64,000 nt of DNA from JBGSQR01 sp964509295 (GCA_964509295.1 CAZDWS010000013.1:50736-114735), one strand, 5' to 3'. Positions 52,266-61,239 are shown, counted from the first letter of the stretch. Program-made: numbers and translations. The notes: generated by a model not told the origin, from the sequence alone.

Positions 52266-53609
52266 ATGCCTAAGCCCAAAAAGATCTATCAGCATCTGTA
52301 TGTCCAGGTTTTAACAGCCATTACCGTAGGCGTGCTGCTGGGTCACTTCATGCCTGACACCGGTGCGGCCATGAAGCCGCTTGGTGATGGATTCATCAAA
52401 CTGATAAAGATGATTATAGCTCCAATTGTTTTCTGTACTGTTGTTTCAGGCATCGCCGGCATGGAAGACATGAAAAAGGTTGGCCGAGTCGGCACCAAAG
52501 CTCTTTTATATTTTGAAATCGTCAGCACCCTGGCACTGATCATCGGACTTGCCGTAGTCACAATCATCCAACCGGGAGTGGGTCTGAACGCCGACGTCAG
52601 CAAACTGGACACCAAAGCGGTTTCCGCTTACGCCGCCAAGGCCCAGGCACAAAGTACGACCGATTTTGTGATGAACATTATCCCAAGTAGCGTTGTTGAT
52701 GCCTTTGCAAAGGGTGATATTCTGCAGGTACTGCTTTTTTCAATCCTCTTCGGCATAGCATTGTCAATTATGGGTAAAAAAGGCAGACCACTGCTGATGA
52801 TCATCGATCAGATCGCTCATGGCCTGTTTGGTGTTATCGGTATTATCATGAAGGCCGCTCCGATTGGTGCCTTTGGTGCCATGGCATTCACTATCGGCAA
52901 ATTCGGCCTTGGCTCACTTACAAAACTGGGCATGCTGATGGGCAGCTTTTATCTTACCTGTCTGCTGTTTATCTTTGTTGTACTGGGCACCATCTGTAAA
53001 ATGGCCGGATTCAGCGTTACCAAGTTCATTAAATACATCAAGGAAGAACTCCTGATTGTTCTGGGTACCTCTTCTTCCGAATCAGTACTACCTCGCATGA
53101 TGGTTAAACTGGAAAATCTGGGCTGCAGCAAATCGGTTGTCGGTCTGGTTATTCCAACCGGCTACTCTTTTAACCTTGACGGCACATCAATTTATCTGAC
53201 CATGGCTGCGGTTTTTGTTGCACAGGCAACCAACACTAATCTGACCCTTACGGAAACGCTGACAATCCTGACTGTTCTGCTGCTGACATCAAAAGGTGCT
53301 GCTGCCGTCACCGGTGGCGGTTTCATAACACTTGCTGCAACCTTTGCGGTTATACCAACCATACCTGTTGCAGGTCTGGCCCTGATCCTGGGAATCGACC
53401 GTTTTATGTCTGAAGCCCGCGCGCTGACCAACCTGATCGGTAATGGTGTTGCAACAGTTGTAGTTGCCAAGTGGGAAAACGAACTTAACTACGACAGAAT
53501 GCAAAAAGTACTTAACAATGAGCCTGTTGAAGATCTTTATGCTACTCAGGCGACCCTGGACAAGGAAGCTCAACTGCTTAAAGAGCAGATGGCTTTTGAA
53601 GAGGATTAG
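52266..53609 (+). CDS. dctA: C4-dicarboxylate transporter DctA
   Basis: 447 residues, eight or so membrane helices plus two re-entrant loops. The family signatures are intact: GTSSSESVLPRMM (serine-rich hairpin HP1), IPTGYSFNLDGTSIYLTMAA (helix 7) and DRFMSEARALTNLIGNGVAT (helix 8). These bind fumarate, succinate or malate together with sodium or protons. The C-terminal tail is charged. In Geobacter-type bacteria fumarate/succinate exchange supports fumarate respiration. An AGGAGC site precedes the ATG. It is a single-gene unit with its own terminator. Confidence 0.93.
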   Translation: MPKPKKIYQHLYVQVLTAITVGVLLGHFMPDTGAAMKPLGDGFIKLIKMIIAPIVFCTVVSGIAGMEDMKKVGRVGTKALLYFEIVSTLALIIGLAVVTIIQPGVGLNADVSKLDTKAVSAYAAKAQAQSTTDFVMNIIPSSVVDAFAKGDILQVLLFSILFGIALSIMGKKGRPLLMIIDQIAHGLFGVIGIIMKAAPIGAFGAMAFTIGKFGLGSLTKLGMLMGSFYLTCLLFIFVVLGTICKMAGFSVTKFIKYIKEELLIVLGTSSSESVLPRMMVKLENLGCSKSVVGLVIPTGYSFNLDGTSIYLTMAAVFVAQATNTNLTLTETLTILTVLLLTSKGAAAVTGGGFITLAATFAVIPTIPVAGLALILGIDRFMSEARALTNLIGNGVATVVVAKWENELNYDRMQKVLNNEPVEDLYATQATLDKEAQLLKEQMAFEED

Positions 53610-53633
53610 CCAGAGAGTAAATAGACTGTATAC

Positions 53634-53669
53634 AAGGGCTTAACCATTTTGGTTGAGCCCTTTTTTTTG
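53634..53669 (+). terminator. Terminator of dctA
   Basis: AAGGGCTTAACC, short loop, GGTTGAGCCC followed by eight T. Confidence 0.92.
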
Positions 53670-53816
53670 GCCACAAGCTCTGGACAAATGTGGGGCTTTT
53701 ACAAGCTGCCAGCAACATTTACCATATTTAATCAACCCGAAAGCGACTCTGTATTGTAACTGTTTTGATAGCTGGTGTATAAAGTTCCAACTACTTCAGG
53801 AAGGATAAAACAAATA

Positions 53817-54590
53817 ATGACGATTCTGGAATTCGTACTTGTGGGATTCGCAGCACTAGCCGGTGGCGCTGTCAACGCAATGGCCGGAGGCGGCACACTG
53901 ATTACATTCCCCATGCTTACCGCAGTTGGAATTCCGGCTGTTGCAGCAAATGTAACCAACACTGTAGCACTCTGTCCCGGTTATCTGGGAGCCACATTTG
54001 CCCAGATGAAAGATTTAAAGGGACAGGAACGCCTGCTCTGGTTCCTGGTTCCGATCAGTGTTTTTGGTGGCGCTGCCGGTGCTTATCTGCTTCTGAATAC
54101 GGGAGAAAAACTGTTCAGTACACTTGTACCGTATCTGATCCTGTTTGCTTCCGGTCTGCTGGCCTCCCAGGATCTGGTTAAAAACTGGGTACTCAAACAT
54201 ACCGGTTCATCGGTACACGATAGCATGCATCATGGGTGGAAACTGTTTATGGTTTTGCCGGCAGCCATCTACGCCGGATATTTCGGCGCCGGTGCGGGAG
54301 TTATAATTTTAGCGGTTCTGGGGCTTGTTTTCGATGACAACATGACCAGATTGAACGCTTTGAAGCAGATAATAGCATTCTGCTCCAATACCGCTGCCGC
54401 CATCTTTTTTCTGTTTTCGGGTAAAGTGGTCTGGTCAGTAGTCTTTGTTATGGCCGCAGGCGCCATGCTGGGCGGCTCTTTGGGCGGTCGCCTGGCAGGA
54501 AAGATCAAACCGGCCCAGCTCCGTCTGGTTGTCGTCATAATCGGTACACTTATCGGATTATTCTACCTTTACAAACAGTTTTCTCAATAA
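53817..54590 (+). CDS. TSUP family permease (sulfite exporter TauE/SafE-like)
   Basis: 257 residues from the ATG at 53817; a longer frame would add 14 residues upstream of the AGGAAGGA site. Eight predicted helices in two homologous halves, with the family signatures GGAVNAMAGGGTLITFPMLTAVGIPAVAANVTN (residues about 14-46) and YFGAGAGVIILAVLGL in the second half. TSUP proteins export sulfite, sulfoacetate and other organic anions or thiosulfate; the substrate here is unknown. It is followed by a strong terminator. Confidence 0.88.
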   Translation: MTILEFVLVGFAALAGGAVNAMAGGGTLITFPMLTAVGIPAVAANVTNTVALCPGYLGATFAQMKDLKGQERLLWFLVPISVFGGAAGAYLLLNTGEKLFSTLVPYLILFASGLLASQDLVKNWVLKHTGSSVHDSMHHGWKLFMVLPAAIYAGYFGAGAGVIILAVLGLVFDDNMTRLNALKQIIAFCSNTAAAIFFLFSGKVVWSVVFVMAAGAMLGGSLGGRLAGKIKPAQLRLVVVIIGTLIGLFYLYKQFSQ

Positions 54591-54651
54591 AATACGCAGC
54601 CAGGTAGCGGGATATTCTGATTATTAAGCGATATTTCTGTTGGCCAAAACA

Positions 54652-54688
54652 AATGAGGGGCCGGATTCATATCCGGCCCCTCATTTTT
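54652..54688 (+). terminator. Terminator of the TSUP gene
   Basis: AATGAGGGGCCGGAT, loop of 4, ATCCGGCCCCTCATT followed by T residues: a nearly perfect, GC-rich stem. Confidence 0.93.
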
Positions 54689-54747
54689 TCAAATCACTAT
54701 CCATCCCTGATTTTTCACACAGAATGCTTGCTTGAAGAAAAAAAATC

Positions 54748-54777
54748 CCCGGCGGTCCAGGAGTGAAGCCCGCCGGG
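54748..54777. other. Stable hairpin in the TSUP-GntR gap
   Basis: CCCGGCGG and CCGCCGGG form an 8-base GC stem around a 14-base loop. It is not followed by a T run, so it is not a standard terminator. It might belong to a structured RNA, but I recognise no known riboswitch in the surrounding 436-base gap. Confidence 0.4.
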
Positions 54778-54897
54778 TACTTCCACAAACTGCGGTGCAA
54801 GGGAAGATAAATCGTATTTCGTAAAGATGAAAATCGCTTACCCTTTACAATCAGCAGCTAATAAACAAGAACTGATCAATCGCAAGGGCTATAAAAG

Positions 54898-54928
54898 GTC
54901 AAGTGTGTCAAACTTGGACACACTTGAC
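54898..54928. promoter_or_regulatory. Perfect 12-base inverted repeat upstream of the GntR gene
   Basis: GTCAAGTGTGTC, 7-base loop, GACACACTTGAC. It lies about 200 bases before the GntR-type regulator gene and may be its operator. It overlaps a 60-residue frame (54827-55009) that has no other support. Confidence 0.5.
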
Positions 54929-55124
54929 AGCACGCTAAGTCAAACCCCCACCCCTGGTAAGCTGACTATACGGCTAAATTTTTACTGGTCTATGGACGTA
55001 CTGGCCTAAAAACACATAGTTATGTTATGCCATTTGTTTTTGTACGGACATATTATAAAAACATGGACAGGCTGTCAAGATATTTGATAATATTTCACAT
55101 TAAATTTTTGGTCCGGGCTAAAAC

Positions 55125-55856
55125 ATGACAAGAACGCTTTATGCGCAGTTGGCAAACAAACTTGCCGAAGACATCACCACAGGTCATTATCCGGTTGGAA
55201 CACTATTGCCGACAGAACAGGAACTCTGCGAAAAATTCGGTGCCAGCCGCTGCACAGTCAGATCCGCCATCAAGCAATTGAAAGATACCGGCATGGTTGA
55301 AAGCCGTAAAAAGGTGGGCACTCGCGTTGTAAGCAATTCAACCACCGGAAGCTATCGCCAAAGCCTGGCTACGGTTGATGACCTGCTGCAATTTAACGCC
55401 GCCCATATCCGGCTGGTTCGAAACATAGACAATTTTGTGGCTGACTGTGATTTCAGCAAAGAGATGGGGTGCCAGCCCGGTACACGCTGGCTGCATATTG
55501 CAGGTGCAAGAGCCAGAAATACTCCGGAAAGAAAACCGGTTGCCTGGTCAGAAGTCTACATTGACCCGGACTATTCGGATATAGCCATAACTGTACGGGA
55601 ATCGCCAGAGGCACTGGTCAGCCAACTGATTGAAAAACGTTATGGACGACGAATCGCAGAAATCAGGCAGGAGATTCAAGCGGTTTTAATAACACCTGAA
55701 GTAGCAAATGAGCTACAAATAAAATCGGGTGCGCCGGCTTTCAGGATTTTACGAAGATATTACGATCAGAACGCTGAGCTCTTTGAAATGTCCGTCACTA
55801 TCCACCCGGCTGAGCAGTTTACATTTTCCATTAAGCTGACCAGAGATCTGGAATAG
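55125..55856 (+). CDS. GntR/HutC family transcriptional regulator
   Basis: 243 residues. The N-terminal winged helix (residues 5-70, LYAQLANKLAEDITTGHYPVG, then EQELCEKFGASRCTVRSAIK) is typical of GntR. The C-terminal part (residues about 95-243, SEVYIDPDYSDIAITVRESP, then YYDQNAELFEMSVTIHPAEQ) is a UTRA effector domain, which defines the HutC branch and binds a small molecule such as a sugar phosphate or organic acid. The target may be the adjacent TSUP permease or itself. No clear ribosome-binding site precedes the ATG. Confidence 0.88.
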   Translation: MTRTLYAQLANKLAEDITTGHYPVGTLLPTEQELCEKFGASRCTVRSAIKQLKDTGMVESRKKVGTRVVSNSTTGSYRQSLATVDDLLQFNAAHIRLVRNIDNFVADCDFSKEMGCQPGTRWLHIAGARARNTPERKPVAWSEVYIDPDYSDIAITVRESPEALVSQLIEKRYGRRIAEIRQEIQAVLITPEVANELQIKSGAPAFRILRRYYDQNAELFEMSVTIHPAEQFTFSIKLTRDLE

Positions 55857-55886
55857 ATAAACAATTCAAGCAACTTAAAATAATAG

Positions 55887-55922
55887 AAAAAAGCCGCTTT
55901 CAAATCTGAAGGCGGCTTTTTT
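55887..55922 (+). terminator. Terminator between gntR-type gene and pepN
   Basis: AAAAAAGCCGC, then TTCAAATCTGAA, then GGCGGCTTTTTT. The A and T runs on both sides make it usable by both convergent genes. Confidence 0.88.
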
Positions 55923-55959
55923 ATTTGCATTACAAATATTAATGACAATTTCAGAATAA

Positions 55960-58602
55960 TTAACTGTCAAGACTTTTGCTTACCACCTCAAAAACATCCC
56001 GTGGCAGATTATCCAATTTACTGATTCTCTCCAGCTCACTGCACATCATTTTCTGCCTGTTTTCATCAAAACGTTGCCAGAGCGTCAACGGTGCCAGCAA
56101 ACGGGCCGAGACCTGTGGATTGACCGGAATCAACCGGATCAGCTGATCTGTCAGGAAGCGGTAACCGGAACCATCGGCTGCGTGGAACCGGACCTGGTTG
56201 GCCTGACTGAAGGTTCCGACCAGTGACCTGAAGCGGTTCGGGTTGGTCAGTTCAAAATCCTGATGTGACAGCAGGCCGGTTATTTCGGCAAGTACCGTTG
56301 GGAGCTTTGACACTGCCTGCAGTGCGAACCACTTGTCCATTACCTGCCGGTCTCCCTTCCATTTTTCGTAGAATAAATTAAGCGCCTCTGAGCGTTCCGG
56401 ACAATCACAGGAGGTCAAAAGTGTCATTGCTCCGATGCTATCAGTCATATTGGTAGCATGACCGTATTGTTCCATGCAGAGGTCTATTATCGGCTGCTCC
56501 TTTAGACTCATCAGATATGAGAGACAGAGATTTCCCAGCCGTCGCTCACCGCTTCTGCCGTCATCAGCCGAGTAAGGACTGTCACTTCGACAAGAGAGAC
56601 GCAGTTCCACCAACTCGGTTCTGAACATGAACGCCAGAGTTTGAATGACGAATTGCCTGGCCTCAAAGATGGCCTGAGGGTCAACAACCTCCATAAGTTC
56701 TGCCAGATACTTTTCCGAAGGAAGCTCCAGCATCTCTGCCAACAGTCCCCTGTCCTGCATACCACTAGTCAGAATTGATTGGAATGCCTGCGAAAAACGG
56801 TTATCCAGCACCGGCACCCTGCACGCCCGGATATCTGTCACCATCCCAAGAATAACCCGTGTAGCCATTTTCTGGCAGGCCTCCCAACGACAGAATGCAT
56901 CCTTTTCATGACTTGCCAGCAGAACCAGCTCTTCATGGCTGTAATCATATTCCAGAATAACCGGAGCAGTATATCCGCGCAGCAGCACCGGAACCGGCTC
57001 TCCAGACAACCCGCTGAATCTGAAGGTCTGTTCCGCATCCGTAACCTGCAGCACCCTGTACTCCTGCCCGGTTTTGATTTCACCTTCCAGCGTTACAGGA
57101 AGCCCCTTCCCGCTTTTATCCAACAGTCCGATTGAAACCGGGATCAGAAACGGTTTTTTATCCGGCTGTCCCGGTGTTGCAGGACAGGACTGGCTGAATG
57201 TCATCGTATAGACACCTGTTGCCTGATCATAGGCAGAACAGGCTTTCAGGCGCGGAGTACCGGCCTGGCTGTACCAGAGTGAAAACTGATCCAGATTAAT
57301 CCCGGAAGCCTCTGTCATGGTTTGCACAAAGTCATCCACTGTCACCGCCTGACCGTCGAATCGGCTAAAGTACAGATCCGTGCCCTTGCGGAACAGCTCT
57401 TTCCCCAGCAGCGTGTGCAGCATTCTGACCAGTTCGCCACCCTTGTTATATACGGTCAAGGTGTAGAAGTTATTGATCTCCATGTATGAGTCAGGCCGCA
57501 CCGGATGTGCCATGGGTCCGCCGTCCTCGGCAAACTGTGCGGTTCGCAGGTCGCGCACATCACTGATCCGCTTGACGCCCCGCGACTGCATGTCGGCAGA
57601 AAATTCCTGATCCCTAAAAATAGTGAAACCTTCCTTCAGTGACAGCTGGAACCAGTCACGACAGGTGACCCGGTTGCCGCTCCAGTTGTGGAAATATTCG
57701 TGACCGATTACTTCCTCAATGGCCTGGTAGTTATCATCGGTAGCCGTTTCCGGGCTGGCCAGCACATAACGGGAATTGAATATGTTGAGCCCCTTGTTCT
57801 CCATAGCCCCCATGTTAAAATCATCCACCGCAACTATCATGAAGCAATCCAGGTCATACTCCCTGCCATAGACTTCTTCATCCCAGCGCATAGCCTTCTT
57901 TAAAGAGCGCATGGCATGTTCGCATTTAGCGATGTTGTGCTGGTGAACGTAAATGGAAAGAGCCACCTGACGACCGGAGCAGGTTGTGAATGTATCGCGT
58001 ATGCTGGCCAGGTCCCCTGCCACCATGGCAAACAGGTAACTCGGCTTCCTGAATGGATCATGCCATCTGGCCAGGTGTCTGCCGTCCGGAAGATTGTGCT
58101 GTTCAACCAGATTGCCGTTGGAGAGCAGTACCGGATAAAGCTGTTTATCGGCAATGATAGTGGTGGTGAATACGGTCAACACATCGGGCCGATCCGGATA
58201 GTAAGTTATTGATCTAAATCCTTCCGCTTCACACTGGGTACAGAACATGCCGTTGGAGCGATACAACCCCTCCAGAAAAGTATTTTCCTGTGGCTTCAGC
58301 TCTGTTCTTATTTCAAGCTGAAATACTGCCGGCGGTTCATTAATAATCAGTTGTTCCGGAGTGACAGAATATTTCTCTGACATCAGCTCCATACCGTCCA
58401 GCTTTATTCCCAGCAGAGTAAACCGGTGGCCGTCCAACTTCAAAGGTGGCCTGCAGGCCTCTTCTGCAACAACCTTGAAGGACATGGATGCGGTAACAGT
58501 GGTCACCTCCTCACCCAATTCAAACAAAAGATCTACTGTTTCAATCAGATAGTCAGGTGCCCTGTAATCAAGGCGATAGATAGTTTTATGGTCGTTGCTC
58601 AT
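55960..58602 (-). CDS. pepN: Aminopeptidase N (M1 family)
   Basis: 880 residues, close to E. coli PepN (870). The zinc site HEYFHNWSGNRVT with a downstream Glu (LSLKEGFTIFRD) and the substrate-binding exopeptidase motif GAMEN are intact. The N-terminal YRLDYRAPDYLIETVDLLFE matches PepN. It removes N-terminal amino acids from peptides in the cytoplasm. The ATG at 58602 was preferred to one three codons upstream because the PepN family starts here and the upstream ATG has a poorly placed site. It stands alone. Confidence 0.93.
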   Translation of the reverse strand: MSNDHKTIYRLDYRAPDYLIETVDLLFELGEEVTTVTASMSFKVVAEEACRPPLKLDGHRFTLLGIKLDGMELMSEKYSVTPEQLIINEPPAVFQLEIRTELKPQENTFLEGLYRSNGMFCTQCEAEGFRSITYYPDRPDVLTVFTTTIIADKQLYPVLLSNGNLVEQHNLPDGRHLARWHDPFRKPSYLFAMVAGDLASIRDTFTTCSGRQVALSIYVHQHNIAKCEHAMRSLKKAMRWDEEVYGREYDLDCFMIVAVDDFNMGAMENKGLNIFNSRYVLASPETATDDNYQAIEEVIGHEYFHNWSGNRVTCRDWFQLSLKEGFTIFRDQEFSADMQSRGVKRISDVRDLRTAQFAEDGGPMAHPVRPDSYMEINNFYTLTVYNKGGELVRMLHTLLGKELFRKGTDLYFSRFDGQAVTVDDFVQTMTEASGINLDQFSLWYSQAGTPRLKACSAYDQATGVYTMTFSQSCPATPGQPDKKPFLIPVSIGLLDKSGKGLPVTLEGEIKTGQEYRVLQVTDAEQTFRFSGLSGEPVPVLLRGYTAPVILEYDYSHEELVLLASHEKDAFCRWEACQKMATRVILGMVTDIRACRVPVLDNRFSQAFQSILTSGMQDRGLLAEMLELPSEKYLAELMEVVDPQAIFEARQFVIQTLAFMFRTELVELRLSCRSDSPYSADDGRSGERRLGNLCLSYLMSLKEQPIIDLCMEQYGHATNMTDSIGAMTLLTSCDCPERSEALNLFYEKWKGDRQVMDKWFALQAVSKLPTVLAEITGLLSHQDFELTNPNRFRSLVGTFSQANQVRFHAADGSGYRFLTDQLIRLIPVNPQVSARLLAPLTLWQRFDENRQKMMCSELERISKLDNLPRDVFEVVSKSLDS

Positions 58603-58754
58603 GGTTTCCATTCCCTGTTTTTATATCGGCCAGACATACTAAGGCCATCAAAATTATCATGTATATTTACACAACTCAGCATGCAATAGCATCATAAAAC
58701 CGGCCTGTTTTGTATTTTGAAGACAATCTGAAACTTTTACAAACTTATTGCTTT

Positions 58755-58780
58755 ACTATATCCATTATTATGGATATAGT
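58755..58780. promoter_or_regulatory. ArsR-type operator
   Basis: ACTATATCCAT, 4 bases, ATGGATATAGT: a perfect 11-base inverted repeat ending six bases before the arsR ATG. Such ATA-rich palindromes are the usual sites of ArsR/SmtB repressors. The short distance leaves no room for a ribosome-binding site, so the operator may cover a promoter of a nearly leaderless mRNA. Confidence 0.75.
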
Positions 58781-58786
58781 TTTGAT

Positions 58787-59125
58787 ATGAAATCAACAGC
58801 AGAAACATTCAACTCACTGGAAGACGAGAACCGGCTTCGCATCCTTGCGTTGCTGTTGGAAACCAAGGAACTATGCGTCTGCGACATCATTGCCGTACTA
58901 CAGATACCTCAATCTACAGTTTCCAGACAACTATCGATCCTGAAAAAAGCTGGCTGGCTCTCCGACAGAAAAGAGGCCCTTTGGGTATATTATTCCATCA
59001 GCTGCCAACTGCCTCCACTGCAGCAGTCGCTGCTTCCGATCATCCACCACTTTTTGCGAGACAGCCAAATTTCACGATCTGATTTAGCCACACTTGCAAA
59101 GCACAATCATGCAAAGTGCTGTTGA
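58787..59125 (+). CDS. arsR: ArsR family metal/metalloid-sensing repressor
   Basis: 112 residues from the ATG at 58787. The winged helix (LEDENRLRILALLL, then IPQSTVSRQLSILKKAGWL) is typical. The metal-binding box ELCVCD (Cys30 and Cys32) is the As(III)-sensing form of the alpha-3 helix, and the C terminus ends KHNHAKCC, adding a vicinal Cys pair and two His. It should repress the arsC-hgcA-hgcB genes downstream until arsenite, or another thiophilic ion, binds. The longer upstream frame runs through the operator and was rejected. Confidence 0.9.
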   Translation: MKSTAETFNSLEDENRLRILALLLETKELCVCDIIAVLQIPQSTVSRQLSILKKAGWLSDRKEALWVYYSISCQLPPLQQSLLPIIHHFLRDSQISRSDLATLAKHNHAKCC

Positions 59126-59167
59126 TAAGCAAGAATATATCCATTTTATTGAATACAAGGAACATCC

Positions 59168-59575
59168 ATGAAAAAAATTCTTTTACTATGTACGCATAAC
59201 TCCTGCCGTTCCCAAATGGCCGAAGCACTGGCAAACCACTATCTTAAAAACCAGGTGCTGGCATTTTCAGCCGGCACCGAATCCACCAGGGTAAACCCGC
59301 TGGCAGAACAGGTTTTGAAAGAATTGGGCATTGACACTTCAACACTTAGATCAAAGACAATCGACGAATTCAAAGACCATATCTTCGACCATGTCATTAC
59401 GCTATGCGGTGATGCCAATGATAAATGCCCGTTGTTTTTCGGAGGAGTGGAACGCAGCCACCACGGCTTTGAAGACCCGTCTCGCCTTCCGGGCAATGAT
59501 TCAGATCGCATGCCGGAGTTCCGCCGCGTAAGAGACGAGATAAAGCAATGGCTTCTATCAACTTTTTCAGCCTGA
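59168..59575 (+). CDS. arsC: Arsenate reductase, low-molecular-weight phosphatase (thioredoxin) type
   Basis: 135 residues. The CX5R phosphate loop is CTHNSCR (Cys8 to Arg14), with Cys80 and Cys87 (TLCGDANDKCP) in place for the disulfide cascade that thioredoxin resolves, and the general acid Asp103 in FEDPSR. It reduces arsenate to arsenite. It lies 42 bases after arsR and 31 before hgcA, in the same direction, so the three should be co-expressed. Confidence 0.92.
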   Translation: MKKILLLCTHNSCRSQMAEALANHYLKNQVLAFSAGTESTRVNPLAEQVLKELGIDTSTLRSKTIDEFKDHIFDHVITLCGDANDKCPLFFGGVERSHHGFEDPSRLPGNDSDRMPEFRRVRDEIKQWLLSTFSA

Positions 59576-59606
59576 AAATTCAATATATTCATTTGGTGAT
59601 CGTCTA

Positions 59607-60803
59607 ATGAAGATTCAGAAAAAAACACCTTTAAAACAGTCGCTAAATATAAGACAAGTTAAAAACACGGAAGGCTGCTGCAGCCCAGGCAGTAACACTC
59701 CAACTTCCTGCTGTTCTCCTGGCACTGCCAATGCTGACAAAGCCCCCTGCTGCGGTCCGGCCACAGTCATAACCGGCGGCGAGATCAGTGAGAAAGTGCC
59801 CGGCTTCATCAAATGGCTGGAAACGCCTGTCGGCAAAGTTCCGCAGATTTCAACTGAATTGACTTTCCAGGACCATTTTGGAGCCTGCAAAGCACGCTGG
59901 GCAATCGGCAGAATGAGCTATATCGTTCCGCCGGGGCTTTACGCAATTGGTACTCCTTCTGCCGACACTCCGGTCCTGGTTACAGCAAACTACAAGATGA
60001 GCTACGATCTGGTGCGTCAGCAGCTGACCGGCAGAAATCTCTGGCTGCTTGTGCTGGAAACTTTTGGAGTTAATGTCTGGTGCGCCGCGGGCAAAGAAAC
60101 CTTCGGCACAGATGAACTGGTCAGTAGAATCAACCGCACAGATCTTCACAACGTGGTAAATCACCGGCAATTGATCTTGCCCATACTTGGCGCTCCCGGC
60201 GTTTCCGCTCACCAGGTCGCCAAGCGCACCGGATTCTCAATCAACTATGCCACTATAAGAGCCAGTGATCTTCCGGAATATCTGGACAACGGCATGACAA
60301 CAAAACCTGCCATGCGCGAGTTGTCATTTTCAACCTATGAGCGCCTGGTGTTGGTACCGGTGGAAATTGTACTGACGATAAAGTCCATAGCAACTATCGG
60401 GACTGTTATTTTTATCGCAGCCTGGCTGGCCAACAGTCCCACGGACGCCATGCTGGCATTTCTGGCATATCTGGGTTCAGTTTTGACAGGCGTGGCAGCG
60501 GTTCCCTGCCTGCTGCCCTGGATACCGGGTCGCAGCTTTGCAATCAAAGGAATGCTGGCTGGTATAGCCTGGAGTAGCGGACTATTTTACCTGGGGGGCG
60601 GCAGCAATTGGGATATTACCACCTCTGCAGCAGCATTCCTGGTATTACCGGCAGTCAGTGCCTTTTACGCCATGAATTTTACCGGCTGCACCACCTACAC
60701 GTCACGCTCGGGTGTCAAAAAAGAGATGCGGCTTGGTATACCGGCCATCGGCACAGCACTGGCCGCAGCTTTTATTCTACTGATAGTCGGCAGATTTATA
60801 TGA
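59607..60803 (+). CDS. hgcA: Mercury methyltransferase corrinoid protein HgcA with Cys-rich N-terminal extension
   Basis: 398 residues. The diagnostic cap-helix motif NVWCAAGK is at residues 156-163, with Cys159 expected as lower axial cobalt ligand. Residues about 80-245 form the corrinoid-binding domain and five hydrophobic helices fill residues about 248-398, as in known HgcA. HgcA passes a methyl group from its corrinoid to Hg(II). Unlike the roughly 330-residue standard form, it begins with about 60 residues holding three vicinal Cys pairs (24/25, 35/36, 48/49) in CCSPG/CCGP contexts, which could bind Hg(II) or As(III). It sits in an operon with arsR, arsC and hgcB. Confidence 0.95.
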   Translation: MKIQKKTPLKQSLNIRQVKNTEGCCSPGSNTPTSCCSPGTANADKAPCCGPATVITGGEISEKVPGFIKWLETPVGKVPQISTELTFQDHFGACKARWAIGRMSYIVPPGLYAIGTPSADTPVLVTANYKMSYDLVRQQLTGRNLWLLVLETFGVNVWCAAGKETFGTDELVSRINRTDLHNVVNHRQLILPILGAPGVSAHQVAKRTGFSINYATIRASDLPEYLDNGMTTKPAMRELSFSTYERLVLVPVEIVLTIKSIATIGTVIFIAAWLANSPTDAMLAFLAYLGSVLTGVAAVPCLLPWIPGRSFAIKGMLAGIAWSSGLFYLGGGSNWDITTSAAAFLVLPAVSAFYAMNFTGCTTYTSRSGVKKEMRLGIPAIGTALAAAFILLIVGRFI

Positions 60804-60816
60804 CAGGAAGGATACA

Positions 60817-61107
60817 ATGAAGAATTTAAGATACCTGGAAGACGTAGCAACACTGAAGCTGGACAAGTCTAAATGCATTGGTTGTGGCAGGTGCTTTGAA
60901 GTCTGCCCGCATCAGGTATTTATGGTCGAAAACAAAAAAGCTTCTTTAAAGGATTTTCAGGCCTGCATGGAATGTGGTGCCTGTGCCAAAAATTGCCCGG
61001 TAGATGCAATTACGGTAGATGCAGGAGTAGGCTGCGCATCCGGCATGATAAACGAATGGCTGAGAGAAAAGAAATTCCCTGGTGCTGGAAGCGGGGGCTG
61101 CTGTTAG
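60817..61107 (+). CDS. hgcB: Ferredoxin-like mercury methylation protein HgcB
   Basis: 96 residues, 13 bases after hgcA. Two [4Fe-4S] motifs are present: C20-x2-C23-x2-C26-x3-C30 and C50-x2-C53-x2-C56-x3-C60 (the latter ACMECGACAKNCP). The conserved extra Cys73 (VGCAS) and the C-terminal pair Cys95-Cys96 (SGGCC) are the features that separate HgcB from ordinary ferredoxins and are thought to deliver Hg(II) and reduce the corrinoid. The match in sequence, size and position to known hgcAB pairs is strong. Confidence 0.95.
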   Translation: MKNLRYLEDVATLKLDKSKCIGCGRCFEVCPHQVFMVENKKASLKDFQACMECGACAKNCPVDAITVDAGVGCASGMINEWLREKKFPGAGSGGCC

Positions 61108-61147
61108 TTTAAATGGATTTGAAACAGAAAAAAGGAGAGGTAAAAAG

Positions 61148-61239
61148 TGGCGGAGAGAGAGGGATTCGAACCCTCGATACCGGTTTCCCAGTATACTCGC
61201 TTAGCAGGCGAGCGCCTTCGGCCACTCGGCCATCTCTCC
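61148..61239 (-). tRNA. tRNA-Ser (anticodon GCT)
   Basis: The 5' end is GGAGAGATGGCCGAG and the 3' acceptor is TCTCTCC-G-CCA with CCA encoded. The anticodon loop CTGCTAA gives GCT. It has the long variable arm of class II tRNAs. The T arm reads GGTTCGAATCC. A 92-residue frame on the other strand is an artefact of this tRNA. Confidence 0.97.

Noticed and set aside
54827..55009. 60-residue frame in the TSUP-GntR gap
   Set aside because: It spans a perfect inverted repeat, has no ribosome-binding site and looks random.
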